Positions 17,885-26,502 of a stretch of 64,000 nt of DNA are shown one piece after another; the first letter of the stretch is position 1, and the number at the start of each line of letters is the position of its first letter. A program made the position numbers and the translations under genes. The stretch is from assembly GCA_020638995.1 (NCBI GenBank), contig JACKHM010000002.1, positions 1,302,001 to 1,366,000 of the forward strand. Direction: 5' to 3'. A model generated the notes under the pieces. The model did not search any database, was not told the DNA's origin, and saw only the letters and a list, made by a program, of their open reading frames with translations. This DNA comes from Planctomycetaceae bacterium. GTDB taxonomy: Bacteria > Planctomycetota > Planctomycetia > Pirellulales > Pirellulaceae.

Positions 17885-18814
17885 CTACGGTAGGTCGATT
17901 TGCATTTCAGCTTCCATCCCCGGTCGGAGCACCCAATGCTTACCTTGCGAAGTGCGATTGTCGACTTCCGCCCAAACTCGATAGTCGCCGCTGGCTTCGA
18001 TAATGGGGCTGACGAAACTAATCGTGCTCTTGAATTCCTCCGCCTCGCGGTTCGGGCGACGGATGATGATGGTCACTTCGCGACCATCGATGTCTTCTGG
18101 CAAGTAACGACTCGCGTCCACGAAGCCTTCCACGCGGAGCTTGTCCATGCGAACAATTCGAGCGACCGGATCGCCCGGACTAACCCACTCGCCGGGCTTG
18201 CGGTAGAGTTGTACGAGTATTCCATCCAAGGGCGAAACAATTCGATGCTTCTTCAAATTGATTTCTGCGACGGTCACCTGAGCTTGTCGTAAGTCGCTTG
18301 TTAACGACGCGACATGCACATCTCGTTCGGCGACGTCCTTCTCCATCGAGGATCGCGTAACGGTCAGTTCCTGACGACGAATCTGAGTCGCAGGAATCGA
18401 GTTCTTAACACGGCGATTGACATCTAACGACTCATCCAACTCTGCTTTCGCCACCTCTTCGGTCGCGAAAGCCGCCTGCACATTCGATTCGGCCTTCAGC
18501 CGCTCGGCGACTGACACCTGATGATCGAGTGCGGCTGCGTCGCGACGGGCGGTCGCGTCCTCGTCATCAAGCTTGCCGATCATTTGACCAGCGCCGACGA
18601 TGAAACCTTCCTGGACGGACAGTCCGTCTTCAGTCTCCAGCGACGAGATGACACCCGCCTGTTGAGCCGGCAATTGAATATGGTCTTTTGCCGAAACGAT
18701 GCAGTCTGCGAGCGTGAGCCCGCGTGCTGTTGGCGCGCGATCCGAGCCTGATTGTGCAGCTGCTGACTGAATCGTCAGCAATACAGCGATAAGAATATTG
18801 AGTTTTGTCCGCAT
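17885..18814 (-). CDS. Periplasmic HlyD/RND-type membrane-fusion adaptor
   Basis: 309 residues. ATG at 18812-18814 follows ACAGGAG at good spacing. Residues 1-20 are a signal peptide (MRTKLNILIAVLLTIQSAAA). The mature part has a split lipoyl-like domain (GVISSLETEDGLSVQEGFIVGAG and later KHRIVSPLDGILVQLYRKPGE), an alpha-helical hairpin between them (about 90-170), and a C-terminal beta-barrel (RVEGFVDASRYLPEDIDGRE). This is the standard layout of efflux and type I secretion adaptors, acting in the periplasm between inner-membrane and outer-membrane components. Neither a transporter nor a TolC-like channel is next to it, which is odd. It lies 61 bases after the GAF/HlyD gene and 58 before the M50/HlyD gene, so co-transcription is likely. 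Confidence 0.88.
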   Translation of the reverse strand: MRTKLNILIAVLLTIQSAAAQSGSDRAPTARGLTLADCIVSAKDHIQLPAQQAGVISSLETEDGLSVQEGFIVGAGQMIGKLDDEDATARRDAAALDHQVSVAERLKAESNVQAAFATEEVAKAELDESLDVNRRVKNSIPATQIRRQELTVTRSSMEKDVAERDVHVASLTSDLRQAQVTVAEINLKKHRIVSPLDGILVQLYRKPGEWVSPGDPVARIVRMDKLRVEGFVDASRYLPEDIDGREVTIIIRRPNREAEEFKSTISFVSPIIEASGDYRVWAEVDNRTSQGKHWVLRPGMEAEMQIDLP

Positions 18815-18875
18815 TTATCGACTCCTGTCAAATCCGCTATCGCGGTTTGCGTGGTGGGGAAGAACCCCCGTTAAA

Positions 18876-20933
18876 CTAGAAAAGGATATTCGCCTGAACC
18901 CATTCGATGGCTTCGTGGAACCAGGTGTACCCAATGGCAGCGCGACCGCAGAGTACCTTACCTCGAACGGTCGTACCGGGGCGAGGGTCGGTGATATCTG
19001 CTTGGTTGATCGCCACACGAATGCGGACAGTGTGTCCTTCTTCATCGTGCATTTGTGTGATGTCTTCGACGTCTGCCACGGTACCATCCCGCTCAGCGCC
19101 CGGATCGGTCGCCAAGACATATCTCACATCGAGATCAGGCTTGATGTCATGGCGAGCGATGTCAACTTTGCCCGATCGCGTCTCCTTCATGTACAGCTCC
19201 AACTCCCAATCGCCTGCGGGATCAGCGATCGTCATCAGAACCTGACCTGGCTCGACCGTCCGGTTCATCAACGACTCCTCGACGTCCCAAGAGAGCATCA
19301 CTTGCCCGCTAATCGGCGCCGTAATTTCTAGCAGCTCATTTTTCTTGAGCAGCAGTTTGTGCTGAAGTTCGAGGCTCTTGATGCGAGCGTGCAACTCGCG
19401 AATTTGCCCGCCAAGACGAACCTTTTCGTCCTCGGACAAATTCGCGTTGGCACCGCGAGTCAATGCATCGCTGGCGGAAAGCAGCTGTTCATGCGTTGTC
19501 TGCAGTTGTCCAAGCACTTCCTGAAGTTGCACTTCCAAATCGGTGTTTTCCAACGTCAGCAATGGGTCACCCGCTTGAACAAGCTGTTGATCCTCGACGT
19601 GAACCTTATTAACGATTCCAGACACGGCGACGAAGACATCTTGCTTAACCGAAGGCTCGAGTGATCCCTTCGCTTTCAGGTAGAAGTCCTTCTTGACAAA
19701 AGTCAGTATGCAAAGTGCGAACAAGATCAACCCAGCGATCGTCAGCGTCTTCGGCAGGGTTCGCGCTCGCACAACCCACGCCGCCTTTCCCAGCGTTCGC
19801 CAGACAGGCATGAGAAACAGATTGCTGTGATCCATCGAATTCGTGATAGCCAACGTACTGTGTTCATAGACCAGATCCATCCGAGGAGCGACAATGTTGC
19901 GCGGCAACTCGGTTTCGATCTGCTCGATGATCAGTGCCCCAATTACCTCACCAAGGTTATCGGTATCACGATCGACGTGCCCGGTCGAGGCTTGGTGCCC
20001 GCCGTCCACACCAACCGGTCGCCTCAACGGCAATACGGTGATCGACTTAGCGTACGACTCGTCAACATAGTGCTCGATCGCGTCTTCGATTTGGGGCGGA
20101 AGATCCTCCGTCGAGCCTTCGTACCACAGCGGCTCACCGGTCGCGACAACCTTTGTCGCCAAATTGTTCAATGCAGCGATGATATTGGAACGATTTTCCA
20201 TCGTGTCCTGGCCGCTGACCGCTTCGATGTAGCACTTTCGTCCGCGGCTGATCGCGACGCTGACTCGATCACAACCGATCAACCGTCTTCCTTCGTTTGC
20301 CACTGCATAAGCAGTCTCACGAAGATTCAAGCTTTCGTGAATCTGGCGTGAAAACTGGTCAGCCTGAGCCCACAGTGAAGTCTTATCGCTAAACTGACGT
20401 AACTTTTGCGTCTTCAGCCACTCTCCGGCCAACTCCGACATCTGTTCCATAAAACGCAGATAGCCACGCTGGGTCGCAGGCGGCGAATCCGGTCGTTGAA
20501 AGATTTCGATGACGCCTTCAACTTGGCCGTCGTTGCGGAGCGGTGACAGCACAATTAGATAGCGAGTTGGGTTTCCCCCCGCGTTTTCGTCCGTGGACCC
20601 AGAGAGCGGAGGAAACAGATTTCCATCACCGCTGTTGATAACCTGGTTCAGCAGACGCAAGTGCCGCCCAGCATCTTCGGAAGACGAATCGAGTAGCGTT
20701 TGGCTGAGATTGATTTGGTAGGCCAACTGTAGCCGCCGTCCCTCTTCGACTAACCACACGGCGCCACCCACGGCTGCCAGCGCGGATACGACCCGCTGTA
20801 AAAAGGCCGCATAGTACTCTTCGGGACCGATATCACTTTTGGAGAGTTGCGAGATCTCGCTGACCAAACTGCGAATTTGCTGTTTGGTCTGTTCGATCGT
20901 TTCGGCATTGACGGACGACTGTTCAGAAGACAT
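18876..20933 (-). CDS. GAF-GAF-TM-HlyD fusion, putative signal-responsive adaptor
   Basis: 685 residues from the ATG at 20931-20933 (MSSEQSSV), with CAGGA upstream. An upstream TTG would add 14 residues but lacks support. Residues 1-390 are cytoplasmic and hold two GAF-like domains (AAVGGAVWLVEEGRRL and later LIGCDRVSVAISRGRK). A single TM helix (about 396-414) is followed by a HlyD-type periplasmic part: a lipoyl-like half (VSGIVNKVHVEDQQLVQAGD), a long coiled coil (about 460-530) and a beta-barrel with KETRSGKVDIARHD. GAF domains usually bind small ligands such as cyclic nucleotides. This suggests an adaptor whose activity is tuned from the cytosol. It is the first gene of the minus-strand export set. 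Confidence 0.85.
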   Translation of the reverse strand: MSSEQSSVNAETIEQTKQQIRSLVSEISQLSKSDIGPEEYYAAFLQRVVSALAAVGGAVWLVEEGRRLQLAYQINLSQTLLDSSSEDAGRHLRLLNQVINSGDGNLFPPLSGSTDENAGGNPTRYLIVLSPLRNDGQVEGVIEIFQRPDSPPATQRGYLRFMEQMSELAGEWLKTQKLRQFSDKTSLWAQADQFSRQIHESLNLRETAYAVANEGRRLIGCDRVSVAISRGRKCYIEAVSGQDTMENRSNIIAALNNLATKVVATGEPLWYEGSTEDLPPQIEDAIEHYVDESYAKSITVLPLRRPVGVDGGHQASTGHVDRDTDNLGEVIGALIIEQIETELPRNIVAPRMDLVYEHSTLAITNSMDHSNLFLMPVWRTLGKAAWVVRARTLPKTLTIAGLILFALCILTFVKKDFYLKAKGSLEPSVKQDVFVAVSGIVNKVHVEDQQLVQAGDPLLTLENTDLEVQLQEVLGQLQTTHEQLLSASDALTRGANANLSEDEKVRLGGQIRELHARIKSLELQHKLLLKKNELLEITAPISGQVMLSWDVEESLMNRTVEPGQVLMTIADPAGDWELELYMKETRSGKVDIARHDIKPDLDVRYVLATDPGAERDGTVADVEDITQMHDEEGHTVRIRVAINQADITDPRPGTTVRGKVLCGRAAIGYTWFHEAIEWVQANILF

Positions 20934-21305
20934 GGCTACCGTAATCCTGCCAGAGATTGAGATGAAGTGACCCAAGAGGATGGAAAAGAAGTGCCCCTCC
21001 TCTCATGAGTTCCAATGTATTTGTGCCGGGCGGCCGTACAACGATTTACACGCCCCCGCAGTGATGATTCTTCCGAAAGCACAAGGGAATTAGCGTTTAT
21101 GTCGATTATTCGAGCGTCCAAGATTTCGAGCCTCGATTTCACTTGCTGCCCACACCGTCACTGTTCATACTTAACGTATAACCGTTACCTCATACTTTAA
21201 GTATAAACACGGAAGCCGTCAAGAAAATTGCGTTACGATTGGCAAAGCTCGATCAGACGCGAGTCTCACGCCAAATTCTCGACGTATTTGGCGATTCACG
21301 GTTCA
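20934..21305. promoter_or_regulatory. Divergent promoter region between adaptor set and LEPR/GAF pair
   Basis: This 372-base gap lies between the minus-strand GAF/HlyD gene and the plus-strand small LEPR-type gene. It must contain promoters for both directions. Its right half is AT-rich and holds two palindromic operator-like sites (separate entry). No gene is visible in it. Confidence 0.6.
21165..21206. promoter_or_regulatory. Tandem palindromic operator-like sites
   Basis: TCATACTTAACGTATAA (21165-21181) and TCATACTTTAAGTATAA (21190-21206) match at 15 of 17 positions and start exactly 25 bases apart. Each is itself an inverted repeat; the second (ATACTT-T-AAGTAT) is perfect. Paired dyads in a divergent promoter region are typical of binding sites for a dimeric regulator. 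TATAA inside each could also serve as a -10 element. The regulator is not identified. Confidence 0.55.
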
Positions 21306-21701
21306 ATGCGAATTAACGAGCGTCTCATGTCACCCACCCGTCGAAAACTCAGGCTTAGTTTTGAACAACTGGAAGTCAAATCGGCCCCAAGCTCGGTACT
21401 CCTTATCATGCTCGCAGATGGAGTTCCGGGGGCAAGTATCGAGCCAGCAGCGGAATCCGCGGTCACCACTGGGCAATGCGCAGTCGTATCCGCTAATTAC
21501 CGAATGGGGCCGCAGTACGCAACGGAGCAGCTTCTGCGATTCATCGAAGACAACACATTCGACTGCCAACAAATCGCGCGATCGGCGATGCTCCCCACGG
21601 CCCTGGCATGTGAAGCGGCCGACGAGATGATGCGCGTTGTCGCAGAGGGAGATAATAGTTTCTTTGTACTTGGCTTCTACGATGGCGGAACCGAATTATA
21701 G
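21306..21701 (+). CDS. Small protein with LEPR-XLL-like N-terminus, function unknown
   Basis: 131 residues from the ATG at 21306; an ATG at 21327 (MSPTRRK) would give 124 and fits the basic leader equally well. Neither has a clear ribosome binding site. The N-terminus RRKLRLSFEQLEVKSAPSS is a diverged form of the leader on the giant proteins (F-E-x-L-E-x-R-x-LL-x). The middle is nondescript; the C-terminal half has three cysteines and an acidic end (FYDGGTEL). Its stop overlaps the GTG just before the next gene, so the two are probably co-transcribed and translationally coupled. I do not recognise a family. It could be a small export cargo or a decoy or regulator of the leader-recognition step. 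Confidence 0.65.
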   Translation: MRINERLMSPTRRKLRLSFEQLEVKSAPSSVLLIMLADGVPGASIEPAAESAVTTGQCAVVSANYRMGPQYATEQLLRFIEDNTFDCQQIARSAMLPTALACEAADEMMRVVAEGDNSFFVLGFYDGGTEL

Positions 21702-21709
21702 TGAGATCT

Positions 21710-22636
21710 ATGGCTCCAACAGCAATACTCAACGAACTACTCGATCGCATCGCTCCGACCCATCGGAAAGCGTTTCGACATGACTACGAAGCGATTCGTC
21801 AGTTGCCGGGGGCTCCGACCGACTTGCAAGAGTTTCTTGACGACTTCCTGGACCACTGCCACCGGCTTTACGCAGCGACTGCCGGAGCGATCTGGTTTCG
21901 TGGGCCCAATGGCGGACCGTTGGCGATGAAGTCGTCTGTTGGTTTCGAGCACTTGGGATTAGACAACGGCCACGAGCACGCGCATCGCGAACTACTCGGC
22001 TATGCTATGTCGCAAAACAAGGCATTCGTGGTTAAGCCGTATTCGGCGCCGGCTCCCGACTCTGCCGTCGGCAATCCAACAGACTCTTTTGTGGTCGTAG
22101 CTCCGATCGACAACGGCACCGAACAGCTGGGAATCGTCGAGTTGTTCCTGGGACCAACTCCCCGACGTGGCAAGACGATCGAGGAGCGCAATCGTTATGC
22201 GATGTGGCTCGACCATCTGGTTCGGTATCTTTGCCAGGGGGTTGAGCTTCGATTCTTGGGTAGCGCCGCGCCGCTGCAACCCGCGTTGGTAAACCTGGAG
22301 GCCACGAAAGCTGAAATCGAAGGCTATAAGGAAGCCATTCGTCGCTCGTTGGAGGTCACTCTGAACAGCTACGCTGGGATGAGCTTTGGGTCACTCCGTA
22401 ACAACCAAGCGTTCATGCGAAGCGTCCATGAGATTCTGGAAGAGAATGGATTGAGGATTGCATGCTCGGAATGCGGCGCGCCCTCGATTCTTCGCTGTCA
22501 ATCGGCGGGCAATTCAAAGACAGGCGTGTTCCTTTACGACCATTATCTCACGACAGGCCGTACGTTCCATGGCGGTCCATCGACGTTTCCGAATGTCAAG
22601 CTTGTCGCCAAACCACCGCGACGAAGATCAAACTGA
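21710..22636 (+). CDS. GAF-like protein with C-terminal Cys-containing domain
   Basis: 308 residues from the ATG at 21710; a GTG at 21701 overlaps the previous stop and is an alternative. Residues about 30-185 resemble a GAF domain (LYAATAGAIWFRGPNGGP, then VVAPIDNGTEQLGIVELF), related to the GAF part of the divergent adaptor at 18876-20933. After a helical linker, the C-terminus carries CSECGAPSILRCQSAG and GVFLYDHY-x-GRTFHGG, a compact Cys/His region that could bind metal or DNA. It has no signal peptide or TM helix, so it is cytoplasmic. It may be a ligand-responsive regulator of the export set; this is inference from domain and position. Confidence 0.7.
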   Translation: MAPTAILNELLDRIAPTHRKAFRHDYEAIRQLPGAPTDLQEFLDDFLDHCHRLYAATAGAIWFRGPNGGPLAMKSSVGFEHLGLDNGHEHAHRELLGYAMSQNKAFVVKPYSAPAPDSAVGNPTDSFVVVAPIDNGTEQLGIVELFLGPTPRRGKTIEERNRYAMWLDHLVRYLCQGVELRFLGSAAPLQPALVNLEATKAEIEGYKEAIRRSLEVTLNSYAGMSFGSLRNNQAFMRSVHEILEENGLRIACSECGAPSILRCQSAGNSKTGVFLYDHYLTTGRTFHGGPSTFPNVKLVAKPPRRRSN

Positions 22637-22686
22637 ACGAACAGATCTGAGGTGGGGATGCCGAAGCTTGCGTCCCGCAGCGGCAA

Positions 22687-24645
22687 CTAATCCGGCGTGT
22701 CAAGATAGGGATCTTGGCCCATCTCGCGTTGGACCTTCTTGCGTTCCTTCTCGTGATGCAGGAGGATCATGCGATCGCGAAAGTGGTTCCGCTCGACCTT
22801 CCTTTGCGCTTTCCGGGGCAAGCGGGCGTACTGATCGAGATTACCTCCTGCTTCGCCAAGCAGCTTAATTTTCTTGGCCTTATCCGGCCCTAGACCGCTG
22901 AGCAGAATATCGTCGTCAAGCGCGAGGTATTGGCGGACGGTACCAGGGTCTCCTTGCCGACCGCAACGCCCGACAAGCTGCCGATCGATTCGCGCCGAAT
23001 CGTGAAGCTCTGTACAGATGACATGTAAGCCGCCCTTTTCTGCGACGCCCTCGCCCAACTTGATGTCGGTTCCACGACCAGCCATATTCGTGGCAACGGT
23101 GACCTTACCATGCTCGCCAGCGAGCGCGACGATTTCCGCTTCGCGTTCCACCTCGTTCGCGTTGAGAACCTGATGATCGAGCCCCGCTTCGGTCAACATC
23201 GACGAGAGCAGCTGTGACTTGTCGATCGAGCGAGTACCAATCAGCACAGGGCGCCCGATCTCGTTGATTTCTCTGACTTCTTGGACGATGGCTCGGAATT
23301 TCTCATCCGTGTTGCGAAATACGCGGTCGGGCAGCATCTTTCGCTGCGGCGGGCGATTCGTCGGCATCGGGATGACGCGAGTCTTGTAAATCTTCAAGAC
23401 TTCACTCGCCGATGTACGGGCGGTTCCCGTCATTCCGGCCAAGTTTTGGTAACGCAAGAAAAGATCTTGAACCGTAATCCGAGCAGCCTGGCCAGTTGGG
23501 ACCGTGACTTCAATCTTCTCTTTCGCTTCGAGTGCCTGGTGAATCCCATCTCGCCACTTGCGGCCTTCGGCCAATCGACCCGTAAACTCGTCGACGATCA
23601 CAATCTCGCCGTCCTGTACGACGTACTGTCGGTTGAGATGAAAGTCGCGATTAACCTTGATCGCTCGCTCGATGTACTGATAGAGGTCGATCAGACCAAC
23701 GGAACGCAAGAGGTCTGGCTGAGGCAGGGAACGCACCAACTGCCTTCCTTCCGCCGTCAGTTCGACCTTCTTCGTCTCCTCGTCCACTTCGTGAGTTACA
23801 TCTTCCTCGAAACGTGGCGCGTGTTCCGCTGCCCACTTGTAAGTCGCTTCAACTTGCTCGCGGATTTTATCTCCCAGCGAACCGATGATCAGCGGCGTAC
23901 GAGCCTCGTCGATCAAAATGCTGTCCGCTTCGTCGACCAAACAGAAATAAGACGATCGCTGGACCGGCTTGTCACCTTCGCCTTCCAACCGATGCTCGCT
24001 CCTACCGGCAACGAAATCTTCCTGGCGAAAGCCCAATCTTCGGAGCAACAGTCGGTCGCGCAGGAAATCGAACCCGAACTCTTTAGCAGTTCCATAGGTG
24101 ATGTCACAGGCATAAGCCTCTCGCCGCTGATCTGGTGTGTCCTTGGTCTGAATCACCCCAACGGTCAACCCCAACAACTCATAAAGAGGACGCATCCATT
24201 CGGCATCTCGGGAGGCCAGGTAATCGTTCACGGTCGCGAGATGGGCGCCTTTGCCAGCAAGTGCATGCAAGTAGAGAGGGAGTGTTGCCGTTAGTGTCTT
24301 ACCCTCTCCCGTTTGCATCTCGGCGATGGAACCGTTGACGAGGGCCACCCCTCCCAAAATCTGGACATCAAAATGCCGCATATTGAGAGCGCGGCGCCCA
24401 GCTTCTCGTACTAAAGCGAACGCCTCCGGCATGACTTGTGCCATTCGCTCGCCACTCTTGAGCCGATAGCGAACGGAGAGGCTTCTTTTTCGCAGCTGTT
24501 GGTCGTCGTCCGACTGGACCGTGGACTCAAGAGAATTGACCTGATTGAGCACATCGCTCCACCGAGCCAGTCGGCGATTCACGGGTCCGCCCAACCATGA
24601 GAGCATCTTCGCAGCGTTTCCGCTCGGAATTCTACCTGCCGTCAT
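22687..24645 (-). CDS. Short SecA paralogue (SecA2-like ATPase)
   Basis: 652 residues, against about 900 or more for housekeeping SecA. The two nucleotide-binding folds are complete: Walker A QTGEGKT (111-117), Walker B VDEADSILIDEARTPL (237-252), ATNMAGRGTDIKLG (518-531) and the arginine-finger motif GRCGRQGD (559-566). The preprotein-binding region (about 255-400, with VDEFTGRLAEGRKWRDG) is present. The protein stops soon after NBD2, so most of the helical wing and scaffold and the C-terminal zinc-binding tail are missing. Only 50 bases separate the stop from the convergent GAF gene, so there is no room for a detached remnant. It should drive protein export with SecYEG, probably for a subset of clients; the neighbours suggest the giant LEPR-XLL proteins. 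Confidence 0.88.
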   Translation of the reverse strand: MTAGRIPSGNAAKMLSWLGGPVNRRLARWSDVLNQVNSLESTVQSDDDQQLRKRSLSVRYRLKSGERMAQVMPEAFALVREAGRRALNMRHFDVQILGGVALVNGSIAEMQTGEGKTLTATLPLYLHALAGKGAHLATVNDYLASRDAEWMRPLYELLGLTVGVIQTKDTPDQRREAYACDITYGTAKEFGFDFLRDRLLLRRLGFRQEDFVAGRSEHRLEGEGDKPVQRSSYFCLVDEADSILIDEARTPLIIGSLGDKIREQVEATYKWAAEHAPRFEEDVTHEVDEETKKVELTAEGRQLVRSLPQPDLLRSVGLIDLYQYIERAIKVNRDFHLNRQYVVQDGEIVIVDEFTGRLAEGRKWRDGIHQALEAKEKIEVTVPTGQAARITVQDLFLRYQNLAGMTGTARTSASEVLKIYKTRVIPMPTNRPPQRKMLPDRVFRNTDEKFRAIVQEVREINEIGRPVLIGTRSIDKSQLLSSMLTEAGLDHQVLNANEVEREAEIVALAGEHGKVTVATNMAGRGTDIKLGEGVAEKGGLHVICTELHDSARIDRQLVGRCGRQGDPGTVRQYLALDDDILLSGLGPDKAKKIKLLGEAGGNLDQYARLPRKAQRKVERNHFRDRMILLHHEKERKKVQREMGQDPYLDTPD

Positions 24646-25029
24646 CAGTTGCCTATTCTAAAAAATGGATCTCGACGTTTGCTCCCCTCCCGAGTTCGCG
24701 AATCGGCAAAGTCTGCACCAGATGAGCGTTACGGGGGGAGCGGCATTTCACACATGAAGCTCTGACCTAACTCTACTTTACCAGCTGAAAAACTTTCTGC
24801 GACGCATCGGGAAGACCTTCGAGATCTCTCAGAATCTCGGATCGCTCACATCCTATAACTCGCAATCTTCGCAATCCCACGGAAACCACCAAAACATAGG
24901 AAGCATCGAAGGTTTAGGAGATATACGTCTGCTCTAACGGCTGTGCCGAATTGTCTCGAATTTCGGAAACTGACGGTCGATCACACTTTACGGCTAAGAA
25001 GGATTATTCCCCGCACGCGAGCTGTAACC
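24646..25029. other. Divergent intergenic region SecA / barrel protein
   Basis: This 384-base gap separates the minus-strand SecA start from the plus-strand barrel gene and must carry both promoters. A short dyad (CGAGAT...ATCTCG, about 24820-24839) is visible but too small to interpret. No gene is seen. Confidence 0.5.
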
Positions 25030-26388
25030 ATGAAATCAACATTTGCGATTCTGACTCTCTTTGTCGCCGCGTTAGCGATAACGCCGCGTCAATCCTTTGG
25101 ACAGTATGCCTGGGTGCCGGTCTACAAAGACGCCGCCGCTGCCGAGGCATATAACACTGCACCAGGGCAAACTGGGTACGCGACCTATGTCGGCGAAGAC
25201 GCACCCATCGACGAGGACCTCATGGATTTCTCGGACGACAACAGCGGAGGTTGCAAAGTCAACTGCGACTGCCCACGGTGCCGACATGACACTTGGGTTA
25301 ACCGATCTTACGTCGGCGTCGAGTTCCTTCAGTGGTATAGCAAGGGTCGAGCCCTTCCGCCGTTGGTGACAGGCGGGAATCCGCTAACTACACCCTTTAC
25401 GGCTGCGGGTCAGTTGCCGGCTTCTCCAGTTCTATTCGGCGGCGATGAAGTAGGCCGCGGCTTACAGGCAGGTGCTCGGCTGACCGGTGGAATCTGGTTT
25501 GATGACTGTAAAACCACCGGGATCGTGATTCGCGCCTTCGGCAGCGAAGGCGACCGAACAACGTTTGCTGCGAATTCTCTGGGAAATCCCATTCTCGCAA
25601 TTCCTTTCGTCGACCAAGGAACGATCAACAATGGTCTTAACAACTCCTTGGTACTGGCCTACGCGGGCGGTGCAACTCCGGGCATTAATGCTCAAGGCGG
25701 CGTGACTGCCGTAGCCTCGAACGATGTGTTTGGAGGCGACGTGTATGGCCGGACAGTCCTCGATCAAGGTTGTGACTACCGGTTCGATCTATTGGCTGGT
25801 TACCAAATGTCCCGAATTGACGACGATTTGGAGCTACGGACGAATCTGCAACGCTTCGACGTGGCAGGCAACCCAACATTCACGACAAGTGATTTGTTTG
25901 ATGTCGAGAACGAGTTCCACGGCGGCACGCTTGGCTTGATGGGCGAGTTCGACAACGGGCCACTGACCATCCAGATGCTGGGTAAGATCGGCGTCGGTAA
26001 TATGAACCAACGAGTCCGTATCGCCGGCACGAACGCTGTAAACGGCGTACAAACGGGAGGCGGCTTCTTCGCTCAAGACCAAGCTGGTAACGGCGGACCG
26101 ACCTTTAACATCGGAAATTACGAGCGGAATTTACTGGTCTGGTCGCCCGAAGCAAGTATTAAAGCTCAGTATCGCGTCTCGGACCGTCTGTCCGTCACGG
26201 TAGGCTATACCATCTTATACTGGACTCGTGTAGCTCTCGCTGGCGATCAAGTCGACACCAACGTGAATCGAGACGTTACGTTCGACGGAGCTTATGTGCC
26301 CGGTGGTGGAGCCCGCCCAGCATTCGCTTGGCGTGATACGGACTTCTGGGTTCAGACGATTGATCTCGGATTGCTGCTGAACTACTAG
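25030..26388 (+). CDS. BBP7-type outer-membrane beta-barrel protein
   Basis: 452 residues from the ATG at 25030 (MKSTFAILTLFVAALA), which gives a clean signal peptide cleaved near QSFGQ. An in-frame GTG 87 bases upstream would bury it. A Cys cluster (CKVNCDCPRC, about 75-85) precedes the barrel. The segment YVGVEFLQWYSKGRALPPLV and the run RLTGGIWFDD...NSLGNPILAIPF match the planctomycete BBP7 barrel family. The C-terminus repeats barrel strands and ends in FWVQTIDLGLLLNY, a typical outer-membrane terminal strand. It lies between SecA and the giant-protein series. A role as a pore or anchor in their export is possible but unproven. Confidence 0.88.
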   Translation: MKSTFAILTLFVAALAITPRQSFGQYAWVPVYKDAAAAEAYNTAPGQTGYATYVGEDAPIDEDLMDFSDDNSGGCKVNCDCPRCRHDTWVNRSYVGVEFLQWYSKGRALPPLVTGGNPLTTPFTAAGQLPASPVLFGGDEVGRGLQAGARLTGGIWFDDCKTTGIVIRAFGSEGDRTTFAANSLGNPILAIPFVDQGTINNGLNNSLVLAYAGGATPGINAQGGVTAVASNDVFGGDVYGRTVLDQGCDYRFDLLAGYQMSRIDDDLELRTNLQRFDVAGNPTFTTSDLFDVENEFHGGTLGLMGEFDNGPLTIQMLGKIGVGNMNQRVRIAGTNAVNGVQTGGGFFAQDQAGNGGPTFNIGNYERNLLVWSPEASIKAQYRVSDRLSVTVGYTILYWTRVALAGDQVDTNVNRDVTFDGAYVPGGGARPAFAWRDTDFWVQTIDLGLLLNY

Positions 26389-26442
26389 AACACTAAGGTT
26401 CAGCCCGCCAACGCAGCTCGCGAAGACGTCGTTGGGAAAAAC

Positions 26443-26474
26443 ACAGAGCCCGCTCTGAAAAGAGCGGGCTCTGT
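26443..26474. terminator. Bidirectional intrinsic terminator
   Basis: A perfect 14-base stem, ACAGAGCCCGCTCT with loop GAAA, is closed by AGAGCGGGCTCTGT. Read on the minus strand it is followed by GTTTTTCCC; read on the plus strand by a weaker T-rich stretch. It sits between the converging ends of the barrel gene and the 1319-residue LEPR gene, serving both. Confidence 0.9.
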
Positions 26475-26502
26475 TCGTTATTTGAAACTAGCAGCCTGAG
26501 CG

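Noticed and set aside
22637..22686. Detached C-terminal remnant of SecA by frameshift
   Set aside because: Only 50 bases separate the SecA stop from the convergent GAF gene, and none encode SecA-like sequence.
23281..24294. 337-codon plus-strand open frame
   Set aside because: It lies wholly antisense to SecA, whose ATPase motifs are intact; it has no motif or ribosome binding site of its own.
24820..24839. Dyad CGAGAT...ATCTCG in the SecA/barrel gap
   Set aside because: Six-base arms are expected by chance in a region of this length.
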